This document shows, one piece after another, positions 36,812 through 46,495 of a stretch of 64,000 bases of DNA. Every line of letters starts with the position of its first letter. Within the stretch, counting starts at the first letter, position 1. The notes under the pieces are model-generated. The model made no database searches and had not been told where the DNA came from. It saw nothing but the letters and a program-made list of their open reading frames with translations. Position numbers and translations under genes: made by a program. The DNA is from Myrica gale (Eukaryota; Streptophyta; Magnoliopsida; Fagales; Myricaceae): NCBI GenBank assembly GCA_963930655.1, contig OZ005618.1, positions 6,532,001 to 6,596,000 of the forward strand. Direction: 5' to 3'.

Positions 36812-37008
36812 TGTGTTTGTGTTGGAAAATTTATGGGTTGTTAAAATTTTTGATATTGGGTTTAGTGAAAAAGTGAATAGAGGTAATTTTTTATATTTTT
36901 TGTAGTGAAAATTTATGATTTGATGGGAGAGAAATTATATTGTAATATTTTATTGTGAGATGGTGAAAAATTTTGTAAAATTTTTCATGCAAACACAACC
37001 TAAGTCAT
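36812..37008. mobile_element. AT-rich MITE
   Basis: The left end GGTGTGTTTGTGTTGGAAAA and the right end TTTTTCATGCAAACACAACC form short inverted repeats. A partly related AT-rich block in the opposite sense follows at about 37085-37255. Confidence 0.55.
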
Positions 37009-37273
37009 GTTATAAAATTGAACCCGCTACCTGGCACCTGATCCCAATTAAACATACTAGCAATAAGTCTGCAAAGTAAAATTTTACCCTTCTTAAAATT
37101 TTAACATAATAAAAATTACAATATAATCTCTTTTCTCATCACATCATTACTTTTCAATACAATAAATATTAAAAATCATCTCTTTCTTCACTTTTTTACC
37201 ATATCTAAATACTCTAAAATTTTAACATTTCCAAAATTTTAACACTCAAAACACATATATTAAGCATACTATA

Positions 37274-38031
37274 GGGGTGTTTGTTTCCCTAAAATTTTGG
37301 GGTTCGAAATTTCCAACAAAAAAAAAAAACTCTAAAATTTTCAACTTTTAGAGCATTCCTAGCAAGCTCTCTATTCTAACATTTTGGTTAGAATAGAGAG
37401 CCAATTTAACCAAAAAGCCAAAAAACACTCCTCAACAGCCTCTCTATTTTAACAACTTTTAACAAAATTTTTGAAGAAGTGAACAGTGGCTCTCTATTTT
37501 TAGAGAGCCACTATTCACTTCACTATCTTAAAATATTAATATATATATTCTTTTTTTCTTTTTCTTTTCTTTTTTTTTCTTCTTCTTTTCTTTTTTATTT
37601 TTAAAAAATTATTATTCACTTCACCATCTTAAAATTTAAAAAATTCCAACAGTTAGTAAAATAAAAAAATTTAAAAATCGATCTTTTTAAGATAAGACAA
37701 ATATTCAAAAATATGACTATTACGATAAATGAATATTCAAAAATATAAATGTTAGAGAAATAATAAAGAAATCTTTAAAAAATAATATTTAATTAGAATA
37801 GTAAAAATGGATGGTTAAAATAGAGAAGCTGCTGTGAATGTTTTTTAAAAGTTGATAGTTAAAATAGAGAAGTGTGTTTTTTGGTTAAAGTAAAGAGCCA
37901 AATTTGAAGAGGCTGCTAGGAATGCTCTTACACACACACTCTACTTTTCACAAACCTCAATAAATCTCAATAAAGTAAATATTCCTAAAATTTCGGGAAT
38001 ATTCTCCGAAATTTCCACAAACAAACACCCC
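37274..38031. mobile_element. MITE (GGGGTGTTTGTTT ends) carrying an inserted second MITE
   Basis: The outer ends are GGGGTGTTTGTTTCCC and AAACAAACACCCC, flanked by CTATA at 37269-37273 and 38032-38036. It is the same family as 34981-35152. A second element occupies 37351-37927; without it the host element would be about 178 bp. Confidence 0.85.
37351..37927. mobile_element. Tourist/PIF-Harbinger-like MITE, nested, TTA target
   Basis: The terminal inverted repeat is GAGCATTCCTAGCAAGCTCT at the left and its near complement at the right. It is flanked by TTA at 37348-37350 and 37928-37930. Both the tip and the 3-base target fit PIF/Harbinger-type MITEs. The 577-bp core is AT-rich and non-coding. 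Confidence 0.9.
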
Positions 38032-38036
38032 CTATA

Positions 38037-39307
38037 TGTGTTTTAATCACTAAAGCAACTCGGAGTGAGTTATTGAGAGAAGGACTAGGAAGCCATATTG
38101 TTTGAATTTTGTTTCCGAAACTCTATCCCATATATAAAAAAATGTAATTTGACTCAATTTGGTGGAATTTTACATCCCTTGAAGACTTTGACTGTTTACT
38201 TTTGTCACGTTGCATTCTTCTGATTTGAGAAACTTTAATCTGATCATTAGGAATTTTTCGTTATACGACAAAAAAGAAAAAAAGAACTCGCTAGTAATTT
38301 GAAGACTTTCAGACGAAGAAAACCTCGATATTTTTGCAGGAAGAAAAGGATGCCTCAACAAAATATATTTGATATTTTCTGATAACGCGTCGTTAAAATT
38401 GAACACGCCAGAGACAACTTTTGACTAAATTTGATAGAAAGATTTGTTTCCTGGGGAAGCTGGGCTTGTAATTCCCATCCAAAGTGTAGTGAATTGGAAG
38501 TGATAAATTTGGTATTAAAAAGAAAAAAGAAAAGATTTGGTATCAAATGGACCGGTTGAACCACTTCTCAAGATGACAGAAACGCTGTAAGATATTCTAA
38601 GGGGTTGATCTAAGTAGTTAAAGTTTGGATTTTGATAGTATATTCTTTCTAAGGTACTTAGTTCAAAACTTCATAGATGATGCCAATCTTTTGAGACGAC
38701 CCGCAAGGCCTTTAGACAAGGGTTGTGGTAACATGTCAGCCAAATTTGGCCTACACAGCCTCTCTTGAGAGAGCCACTAAACAGCACAGAGAACCGGAAG
38801 AAGATGTTCCAGAGAGTCAACACAAGTACTTCCTGACTAGAAAATTTGCCTTCGCATCACAGATATAATCAACCAACTTCATCTGATGTCTTGCAGTTCT
38901 AAGAGCTAGCTCCTTTTAAATGGTTGGACATCAATGACAAAAGTAAGTCATTGCTAGCCCAAGTAGCAGACGTGAAGAAATCGAAGAGCAAAACTCCAAT
39001 GAAAAGCATTTAAGTTGCAGAGATAAAGACAATAAGACAAGATACGAGGGTGTTAATCTCCTTTCACAGCTATTTCTATAAAAATTTCAAGAAATATGTC
39101 AATTATATACAATAAATAAATCAGCCTACTCTCAATAATAAATATTCCTCCCCCATCACCACGGGCTAATCCTAATCCACCTATTTTTGTGATCAAAATC
39201 ACTTATGGGAACTAGATTGTACAAAGAATGGAAATTGTCGTCAGAAGAACAAAATTCCCTCAACCTATCTGTTAGTCTGATCTCCTGTCCTGTAGTGCGG
39301 AAAAGAA
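38037..39307. other. Spacer and 3' UTR of the PP2C gene
   Basis: No coding family is recognised. The right-hand few hundred bases are probably the 3' untranslated region of the minus-strand phosphatase gene. Confidence 0.45.
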
Positions 39308-41212
39308 TCAAATATATCGCCCCAACTGGATTAACATCACACTTATATCATCGGAAGAGCCTCGTGAAACAGAAAGGTCTACAAGCTTTTTACAGGCAGT
39401 CAATGGTTCTGGTTTGTCGATGCCCATGCACAATGGATGAGTAATATCTACTGCTTCCTGGTTACTAACCTGAAACCAACAGAGAATGAATCTGGTCAAT
39501 AATTTGTTACTTTATCTTGAGGAGAATTCAATCAAGGATTTGCTCCAGAAAAATAAGAAAAGAAAGCTTGCAAAACCGTACCTTATCCCACAAGCCGTCA
39601 GATGCTAGGATTAAGAAGTCATATTCTGGTATGATCCTGAGAACTTTTGTTTCCGGCTCTGCTATTACCCACCGTTTAAGGTGGCGATCACCAATAGCCC
39701 TAGACACGGCCAGCGATCCCTGAATTCTCCATGTACCATGGCAGAAATCAACATAGCCACCCTGCAAAATAAAATTTGAAACAACCCATTATTGATGGCA
39801 CAGAAAACTTGATACATGCTAACTAGGTAAATGCAATGGACAAAAGACTTAAAGCAACAGCAATTCTGAAGCAACAACACTTACCATAGTCTCAATTCTG
39901 TCCCTTTCATCTTCCCTTGAAGGACGGTGATCAAAGGTCAGAGCCTCACCAACACCACTTCTGCTTATAACAGCACGACAGTCTCCAGCATTCGATACAA
40001 TAAGGTTCCCTCTACTGATCAATGCTGTCACACAGCACGAGCCACCGCCAATATCCTCCTTCAAGAAATCAGAGTCTGTGTGCAGGTAACCTTGCTTAAT
40101 AGCCTCCTCAATGCCACTCTCATTCCTTCTTAGTTCATCTATTATGTTCTTATCCAAGTTTTCTGCCGCAAACTCAGCAGCTTTTGCACCCCCATGCCCG
40201 TCAAATACACCAAAGAAAGCCTGTCAAGATGAAGCAACAGCTAATTAGATTCAGATTCATAGTAATATCACGACAACCATATATGATCACACAGTCTGGA
40301 AAGATGTTCTTGGCTTATCATAACAATGTTTGAATTGAATCAATTGCTATAGGTGAAATATTGAAGCTCAGTCAATCCGTACATGGTTCAAAAGGGCTTT
40401 GATTCATTCATCAATTTTTCAGTCCTCCCTAATTTCAAGCCCTCATGTTAAGGTCCATAATCAACAGCAGACACTTTAACACTAGAAATTGATTCTAAGT
40501 CATCTTAAATTTAGCTACTGGTTTAGCAACTATCCAAATCCATGACAGAATGTCCAAATCGGAGCCCAATTGGGAAAAACCAAAAAAAAAAATCCAATAT
40601 AGGCTGCAACCCTTTTCCCCCATACTTCAAATCCCAGACAATCGCTAAGAATAATTAATCTCATGGAGAAGATCCTGTATTCAGAAAAGAACAACGAAAA
40701 ATTAAAAAGCCTAGCTACTTTTACATTACCTGTTTGGAATCTCCCTGAACATTGAGCACAGCCGAGTATCGGTCCTCCATAGCCTCTCTCCTGCCTCTCT
40801 TGCAATAAACAGAGTACCCATCTCCCGCTTCCTCCACCACCTCCCTCGCTGCCGCAGACGGCGTCGTGGTAGCCCCAAAACTCAACGACGCCAACGGAAT
40901 AGCAAGCCTACCGGGCCTCTTCCTCTTCAGCGCCGTATTCGGAGACGTCGAAGAAGACGACCCAGAAGCCAAAACTGAAGAAGCAGTAGAAGAAAACCCA
41001 GTTGGCGGCTTCGAAAGCCGAAGCCTGAAAGGCGAAGAAGGCGAGGACGGGGAAGACAAAGAACCCGAAGACGAAGATCCAGAAGGTGCGGGCTTCAAGT
41101 GGGTCAGGGTAAGGTTTAGCGCTTCATGGGAGGGTGAGAGCATCGAGGTCTTGTTGCAGAACAGAGACGAAGAGGGGGAGAAGACCGGAGAGTTCGAAAC
41201 CGCAACGGACAT
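39308..41212 (-). CDS. AP2C1: Clade B protein phosphatase 2C, AP2C1/AP2C2 type
   Basis: Clade B PP2Cs dephosphorylate and switch off MAP kinases (MPK4 and MPK6 for Arabidopsis AP2C1). Four exons (41212-40730, 40220-39885, 39761-39582, 39469-39308) join in phase to 386 residues with GT-AG introns. The first 120 residues are Ser/Pro-rich and contain [13 protein letters not shown] (residues 95-107), a kinase-interaction motif of basic residues followed by L-x-I. The catalytic domain follows: [18 protein letters not shown] (131-148), FGVFDGHGG (164-172), [43 protein letters not shown] and [12 protein letters not shown], with the metal-binding Asp residues present. The wound-inducible AP2C1 group is the best match; AP2C2 is the alternative. 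No damage is seen. Confidence 0.95.
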
Positions 41213-42532
41213 GTTTTCGCTCTTGCAACTACAAAATCAAAACGGTTAAGCAACAACTTTCTTTCCTTCCGTTGAAGGTGTCAGTTTCCGTTTTCTCAAT
41301 GCTTTTTCTTCTGGTTCGGAAGACGTCCCTTTTTATTCGGTTTTTATGATCTGAAACACTCTCTTCTGTTTCTTCGAATTTAAGGATTAAGGGAGATAGA
41401 GAGAGAGAGGGAGTCAGAGTGGGGTCGTCTTTGTCCGTGTTTTTAGAACGCTCGTAGGGGACCAATTTTAAAACGTATTTTGACTAGTGTATTATTTTTG
41501 GGTACCCTTCTAGAACAAAGAGAAAGTCGTATTTGCCCTCCTGACATGGTTTTTTCACTGGCATTTTCTTCTCCTAGAAATGAGTTAGAGGGAAATGCAA
41601 GAGTGGCACGTGAATGAATGATTCACAACTCATATTCCTTGGGTTCTTGTAATTTCTTCCCCGACTCATCTTCTGGTGTTTTTAGTTGATTTTTTCAAGG
41701 CTATAAGGGCTGCCACGATTGCAAATCTAACTTGGATAATGTTACATATAACCTAGCTTGAAAATAATTAACTTTTAAAATATGCCCTAATCATCCAATA
41801 AGATAATATTAAATATTATAAGACTCGCAAGACATAAATATAATGAAGATGATCTTAATATGCAGTTTTAATAATTAAACTCTATTAAGATTCATTAATG
41901 AATTGTGAGCTAGATATTACTATAACATCTTGATCTAGTCGTATCACATTTGCATACCTTTTCGTGATAGTTAGTTGAATGGGTCGAATTTTTTTATTCT
42001 TTGTTTATAATAATAATAATAATAATAAAAGTATCAGAACAATTAGTAATCCGGTTGAAAGGGTAAAAGGGTCTTTAGAATGTAAGAGATCGGTACCCCC
42101 ATATGAGAACACGGGAAAATTTGCGTATTACAGATGGTCAAACGCGTTGTATACGGTGTAGTGTGTACAGCAAACGTTTGACTCCCCAGTAAAATCGCAA
42201 GTCGCACCGTCCTCAATCTGCCACGCGGGCCCCACACACCCGCTCTTGATATCTATATATGCAGGCTCCAGGAAGTTACCGTTGCCTCAGGATACGTTCT
42301 AAACGACGACCGTTGTGAACCTCATTGCTGAAGTCACCCTACGACGGTGGTCCACTTTCTGGTTCCTTTCGTAACGAATTTCCGTTTTCACTTCGCCTGT
42401 TCGGCTGTTCCCAGGCCATCCAAATTAATATTTTAATCTTATTTTATTTTGCCCATTAATATGTTAATATTTTATTTATAGAACAAGTAACCAGTATAAT
42501 ATGCGGGAAAAAAAACAAGAATCTTAATGGAT
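41213..42532. other. PP2C upstream region and spacer
   Basis: The minus-strand leader and promoter of the phosphatase occupy the left few hundred bases, including an AATAAAAAGG stretch near 41330 that could serve as a weak TATA box. A TTGACT W-box-like site lies near 41478. An AAT triplet run lies near 42007. No other gene is recognised. Confidence 0.4.
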
Positions 42533-42540
42533 ATTTTAAA

Positions 42541-42774
42541 GGGATAAATTCAAAATTGGTCCATGTTCTATAAGCAAAAATCAATTTAGTCCCTGTGATA
42601 TGAAAAACATCGATTTAGTCCTTGTGATTTTCAGAAAGTGATAAAATCAATCTTTGATGGAAGACCAATAATAAACGAAAATAGAATTACAGGGACTAAA
42701 TCGATGATTTTCATATCACAGGGACTAAATCGATTTTTGTGTATAGCACAGGGACTGATTTTGCATTTATCCCC
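42541..42774. mobile_element. 234-bp foldback MITE
   Basis: Two arms of about 90 bases are near-perfect reverse complements; both contain AAATCRATTTAGTCCCTGTG and GATATGAAAA. The ends are GGGATAAAT and ATTTATCCCC, with ATTTTAAA on both sides (42533-42540 and 42775-42782). The arm motif is related to that of the element at 14739-14965. Confidence 0.9.
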
Positions 42775-42889
42775 ATTTTAAAATACCATTTGACTTGTAT
42801 TAGAAAGTATAACAAGATATTATATTAAAACAAAAAACAAAAGTATATCTCATTTGATGACATGATGTGGTTTGAAAATTCACAAAATC

Positions 42890-43205
42890 ACATGCTAGTG
42901 TATACCATAGATTTTACACTTTGCTCATTTTGTCAAATTTTTAAACTAAAATGATAATAATGACCTTGACTCACTTTGCATATATTTAAGATATTATTGT
43001 CAATTCATTAATTTATCAAGGGTATTATTGTCAGATGAAGGATGCAAAGTGTTTAACATCAATAGTTAGAGAGTGTAATGTGTCAAAGTGGACAGTTTAA
43101 ACTGCAAAGTGTCTAATGTTGGTAGTTGGAGGGTGCAATGTGTCAAAACTATTAGTTTAGGATGTAATACCTGATAGTTGATGAGTGAAAAATGTATTTA
43201 TCCCT
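42890..43205. repeat. Degenerate MITE-like repeat (GCAAAGTG family)
   Basis: The unit has ATTTTACACTTTGCTCATTT at the left and several GCAAAGTG or GCAATGTG motifs towards the right, ending GTGAAAAATGTATTTATCCC. It resembles the pieces at 27655 and 33905. Confidence 0.45.
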
Positions 43206-45002
43206 ATTATCAATTATCAAAGTACACCGAACCATCGTTGTCTCGTCATTGGGAGAGGCGTATCAATAAAAATTGAGGCATAATGCAAAAAATTACACTA
43301 GGGCAGATCTTTTATTTCTTAATATGATAAAAATAAACTTATGAGTAGCAAAATTCAAGATAACTTTTTTCACCAATAGAATTACACATACGCTTTCAGC
43401 ATAAAAATATTTTTGGGACCTGAATATTAAAATTATTTTAGAAAACAAAGTTTATATATAAATATAATTTATTTTCCCTTTAAGTACCACCCTAACTTGG
43501 AACCTAATTTGGAGCTAAGGTCCTTAAGCCACCGCCTACATTACCTACCTTGCCTAAACTATCTACTTTTTTAACCGGGGTGAGACTTTTGTACTACCAA
43601 GAATATGGTAGAAGTTAGAATATATGTTATTTAAAATATAATTGCTTTTATATAAGAGTTATTATATTCCTTATAAATTACATTCATTTCGTGTTAGAGG
43701 TGGAAGATTCTTTCGATGAAAGTCAAACCATTTTTTTTTAATCTTTTTCTTGGTTCTGAAAAGAATTAGGAGATGGATTATATTTCTATTTATTGGAATT
43801 ATAATTTAGAGAATTGAGTTTTATAAGAATTCCCAAAATTACTTTGATAATCTGGAAAATATGGACCATGATTAGTGATTACATGACCTCTACATAAGAA
43901 TGTTTTACAGGGGATTTGCGAGGAAAATGTATTTTGTCTTATTTGCTTTTGGCTCCTTCTAGTTGAAACTCCAGCGCTCGTAGCATTACACTCTTGACTC
44001 GATCAAACTTCACGTGTTAAAAGAACGAGTCTCGATTAACTCCGTCGGAATTCCCTTCTTTTCGTTGTTCTTTAGGAACTCAGTCGGCATTCTCATGATC
44101 TCTCTGTTTTTTTCTTAGGCCAGTCGGCACTTAGCGTAAGTGTGTATTTACTAGTCCATAAATTTTAAATTTTATCAACTTAATTTTAAATTTAAATCAA
44201 ATTTGAAGGATGACCGAGAGATTTAAGTACTAATCAGATAAAATATTTTACATGAACAAAATTAGTATTTATCCCTATAATATTTAATAGACTTCCAACA
44301 ACAATTTTATTTTAGATAATTAATTTTATTTCAGTAATAATTAGAGAAAACCCAGTTTTGCTTTAAATTAATAGTTTTCAAGCAAAAGATGTTTGGCCCA
44401 GTTGGGCCCAACTCTTGGTCCGGGCTCAATTTAGGGACATCCCCTATCGGTTTTATGGAATAGGATTGAACAAAAAATATGAACCGGGCCCTCTCCCCGG
44501 CGCAAAAGAGCTCTTTCGAATCTCTTTCCAATCTCGGGTCTGTACTGATAGGCCTTGTACCCTAAAATTATTATCCACGGCTAATTCTACGGGAAGAGAT
44601 CCGAGCATCTGGAACTGGAAGCTTGATAGAAACTCAAACAAATGGGATTTACAGAAAAAACTTTCCATGTTACCAGTCCCTTCCTCGCTACGATCTTACA
44701 AAATTTCCATTACAATCTGCACTAATTTATTCACTATTTGCAGCTAAATAAGTCGAGAATCTTAAGTTAAATTTCAAGAATGTAGTTCCCCGACGTCCTA
44801 ATGCAACATGGAGGAAGCACAGGATAGCGAGGAGAACAAATCTCTGGGCTCCAATCGGTCATAGCCTAACACAGATGAATCTCAGTGCAAGCTAAATTAA
44901 GAAATTTGATTGAAAATGAAGCCCATGATCAAGAACCAAAATTTAAGAAATTTTTTCAGAAAATAAAAAAAGGAAAGAAAAATACTGGGAGAAATCTAAT
45001 AT
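43206..45002. other. Spacer with GGCCCA motifs, no gene recognised
   Basis: The left part is AT-rich. At 44393-44409, TTTGGCCCAGTTGGGCCCA contains two site-II-like motifs (TGGGCC), which are typical of promoters of translation-related genes. An open plus-strand frame at 44415-44747 has no recognisable domain. The region may contain the downstream part of a minus-strand transcript from the snoRNA promoter at 45.5 kb. Confidence 0.4.
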
Positions 45003-45084
45003 GAAACTCAGTCCCTTAGATGTTCATAAGTTTGCGATCATTGCCGCAAATCATTACAGGTCTGTAGAGACTCATCACGGTTGG
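45003..45084 (-). ncRNA. Candidate box C/D snoRNA targeting 18S rRNA
   Basis: On the minus strand a C box GTGATGA (45078-45072) and a D box CTGA (45011-45008) enclose about 60 bases, with AAC upstream and GTTT downstream able to form a short terminal stem. The stretch before the D box, GAACATCTAAGGG (45025-45013), is a perfect complement of the conserved 18S rRNA segment CCCTTAGATGTTC. A second stretch, ACAGACCTGT (45065-45056), complements ACAGGTCTGT, which lies only four bases upstream of that segment in plant 18S rRNA as I remember it. Such RNAs guide 2'-O-methylation; the plus-five rule points to the fourth base of CCCUUAG. Expression cannot be seen from sequence. Confidence 0.75.
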
Positions 45085-45379
45085 ACGTAATAGATTACCC
45101 CAGAAAGATATTTTTTTAATAAAAAAAGAAGAAAAAAATATAGCTGCTCCATTGTTCTCCCCAAGCAACGAAGAGAAAAACTGAGGGAGAGATTCTGAAT
45201 TAAAGCAACACGATCACTATCGCTTCAAGGGAACGAGTCATATGGGAATTGATGTAATCCTCACTGACCAGATGATGAAGCCTTTCAGACAAACAACGAA
45301 AACCGAAACAGGGATGCAAAATTTTTGCTTCTTGAAAAGGGTTTGAAGTTACCAGAGCGGGATCTGAGAGGATGCGGAG

Positions 45380-45493
45380 GAGAAACCCTACTTTGCAGGA
45401 TGTAGTGGAGAAACCCTAATTGCCTAATAACAGAGGAGAGGGCAAACTGGAAGATACAAATTACTACGGCGCTGCAGCGGTTCTTTTTATAGA
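45380..45493 (-). promoter_or_regulatory. TATA box and teloboxes upstream of the snoRNA
   Basis: CTATAAAAAG on the minus strand (45492-45483) is followed about 70 and 105 bases downstream by ATTAGGGTTTCTCC and GTAGGGTTTCTCC, telobox-type motifs (AAACCCTA on the plus strand). This layout is common for plant ribosomal-protein and snoRNA genes. A GGTAAC splice-donor-like site near 45352 suggests a short first exon with the snoRNA in or after an intron. Confidence 0.55.
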
Positions 45494-46380
45494 GGGAGAG
45501 GAGGAGACATTGGACGGTTGATATGTTGTCTTTTCGGATGGACGGTTGATATTCTGCGCTATCTCATGTTTCCCTAATTTCGTCGAAGAATAAGCGAAAT
45601 TACGAACATAACCTCCAGCCTGTTTTTCTTCAAATATTCATGCTGTATTTTTTTTTATGTCGGGTAGAATCAAAATATTTAACGTTTTAAAGAATTTTTT
45701 CAAAACGTAAAAGCTTTTCTAACCCAACAATAAAATTTTAAAATTTTCACTCAAATTTCAACACATTTTCAAACCAACTTCAATCTAATAGTTCTGCATA
45801 GGTGGAAGAACCAGTTTCTCCTCTTAACACAATGGTTCTCCATCTATCGTGGCAGGTCCCTTAAATTACAATTTAAGTAATTAAATTAAGTTCACTTAAT
45901 CCTATTGAATTAAAATTTTAAGATAAATGGTTTAACAGTCCCTCTCGTGAAAATCACAGTTCTGTGTCGATGGAGGCATGCTCCTACTATGAAAAACTAT
46001 GATTTCGCATGGGAGGTTTCATGTCTCGTCTAGCACAATGTCAAAGCTCCTAGATTGAGCCTGCATGTTCATAAGTCGTGCATTTCCATTACTCACGTCA
46101 AGGCAGGAATGGGGAAGAACAATATAGCCTGCTGGCATATCTGCAAAACAGAGGTTTGAGGGGAAGGGACATTACAAGGCAGTGCAAGGACAGAAAGACA
46201 CTGCTATAAGTGAGTCTGAAAGCCTCCTAATAGTGGCATGGCAAATCAATGTACCACAACAGACTAATCTTATAGATCTTACGAGAAGGAAATTGTTGGA
46301 ACAAAAAGAAGTTGGTCTGAATATCCTCACAACAAAAGTGAAAAACAATTACATGGAGCACATGCATGGTTGTCTGTACA
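45494..46380. other. Spacer between snoRNA promoter and ssSPT 3' end
   Basis: A 14-base direct repeat TGGACGGTTGATAT occurs at 45512 and 45539, just upstream of the snoRNA TATA box. The rest is AT-rich with no gene recognised. Confidence 0.45.
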
Positions 46381-46495
46381 AAACGTAAGACACTCCCAAG
46401 TCCATTACAATACGAAGATATATTCCGCGGCAAGCATTATGTCTTCTGTAACAAACTTGCCCTTGTCACCCTCAAGTTGATTTGAGTTCTGAGCT

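Noticed and set aside
40866-41249. 127-codon acidic frame on the plus strand
   Set aside because: It is the antisense shadow of the Ser-rich N-terminus of the PP2C gene, which has conserved motifs and splice sites.
44415-44747. 110-codon plus-strand frame near GGCCCA motifs
   Set aside because: No domain, no splice context, and the minus strand is also partly open. It was kept only as spacer.
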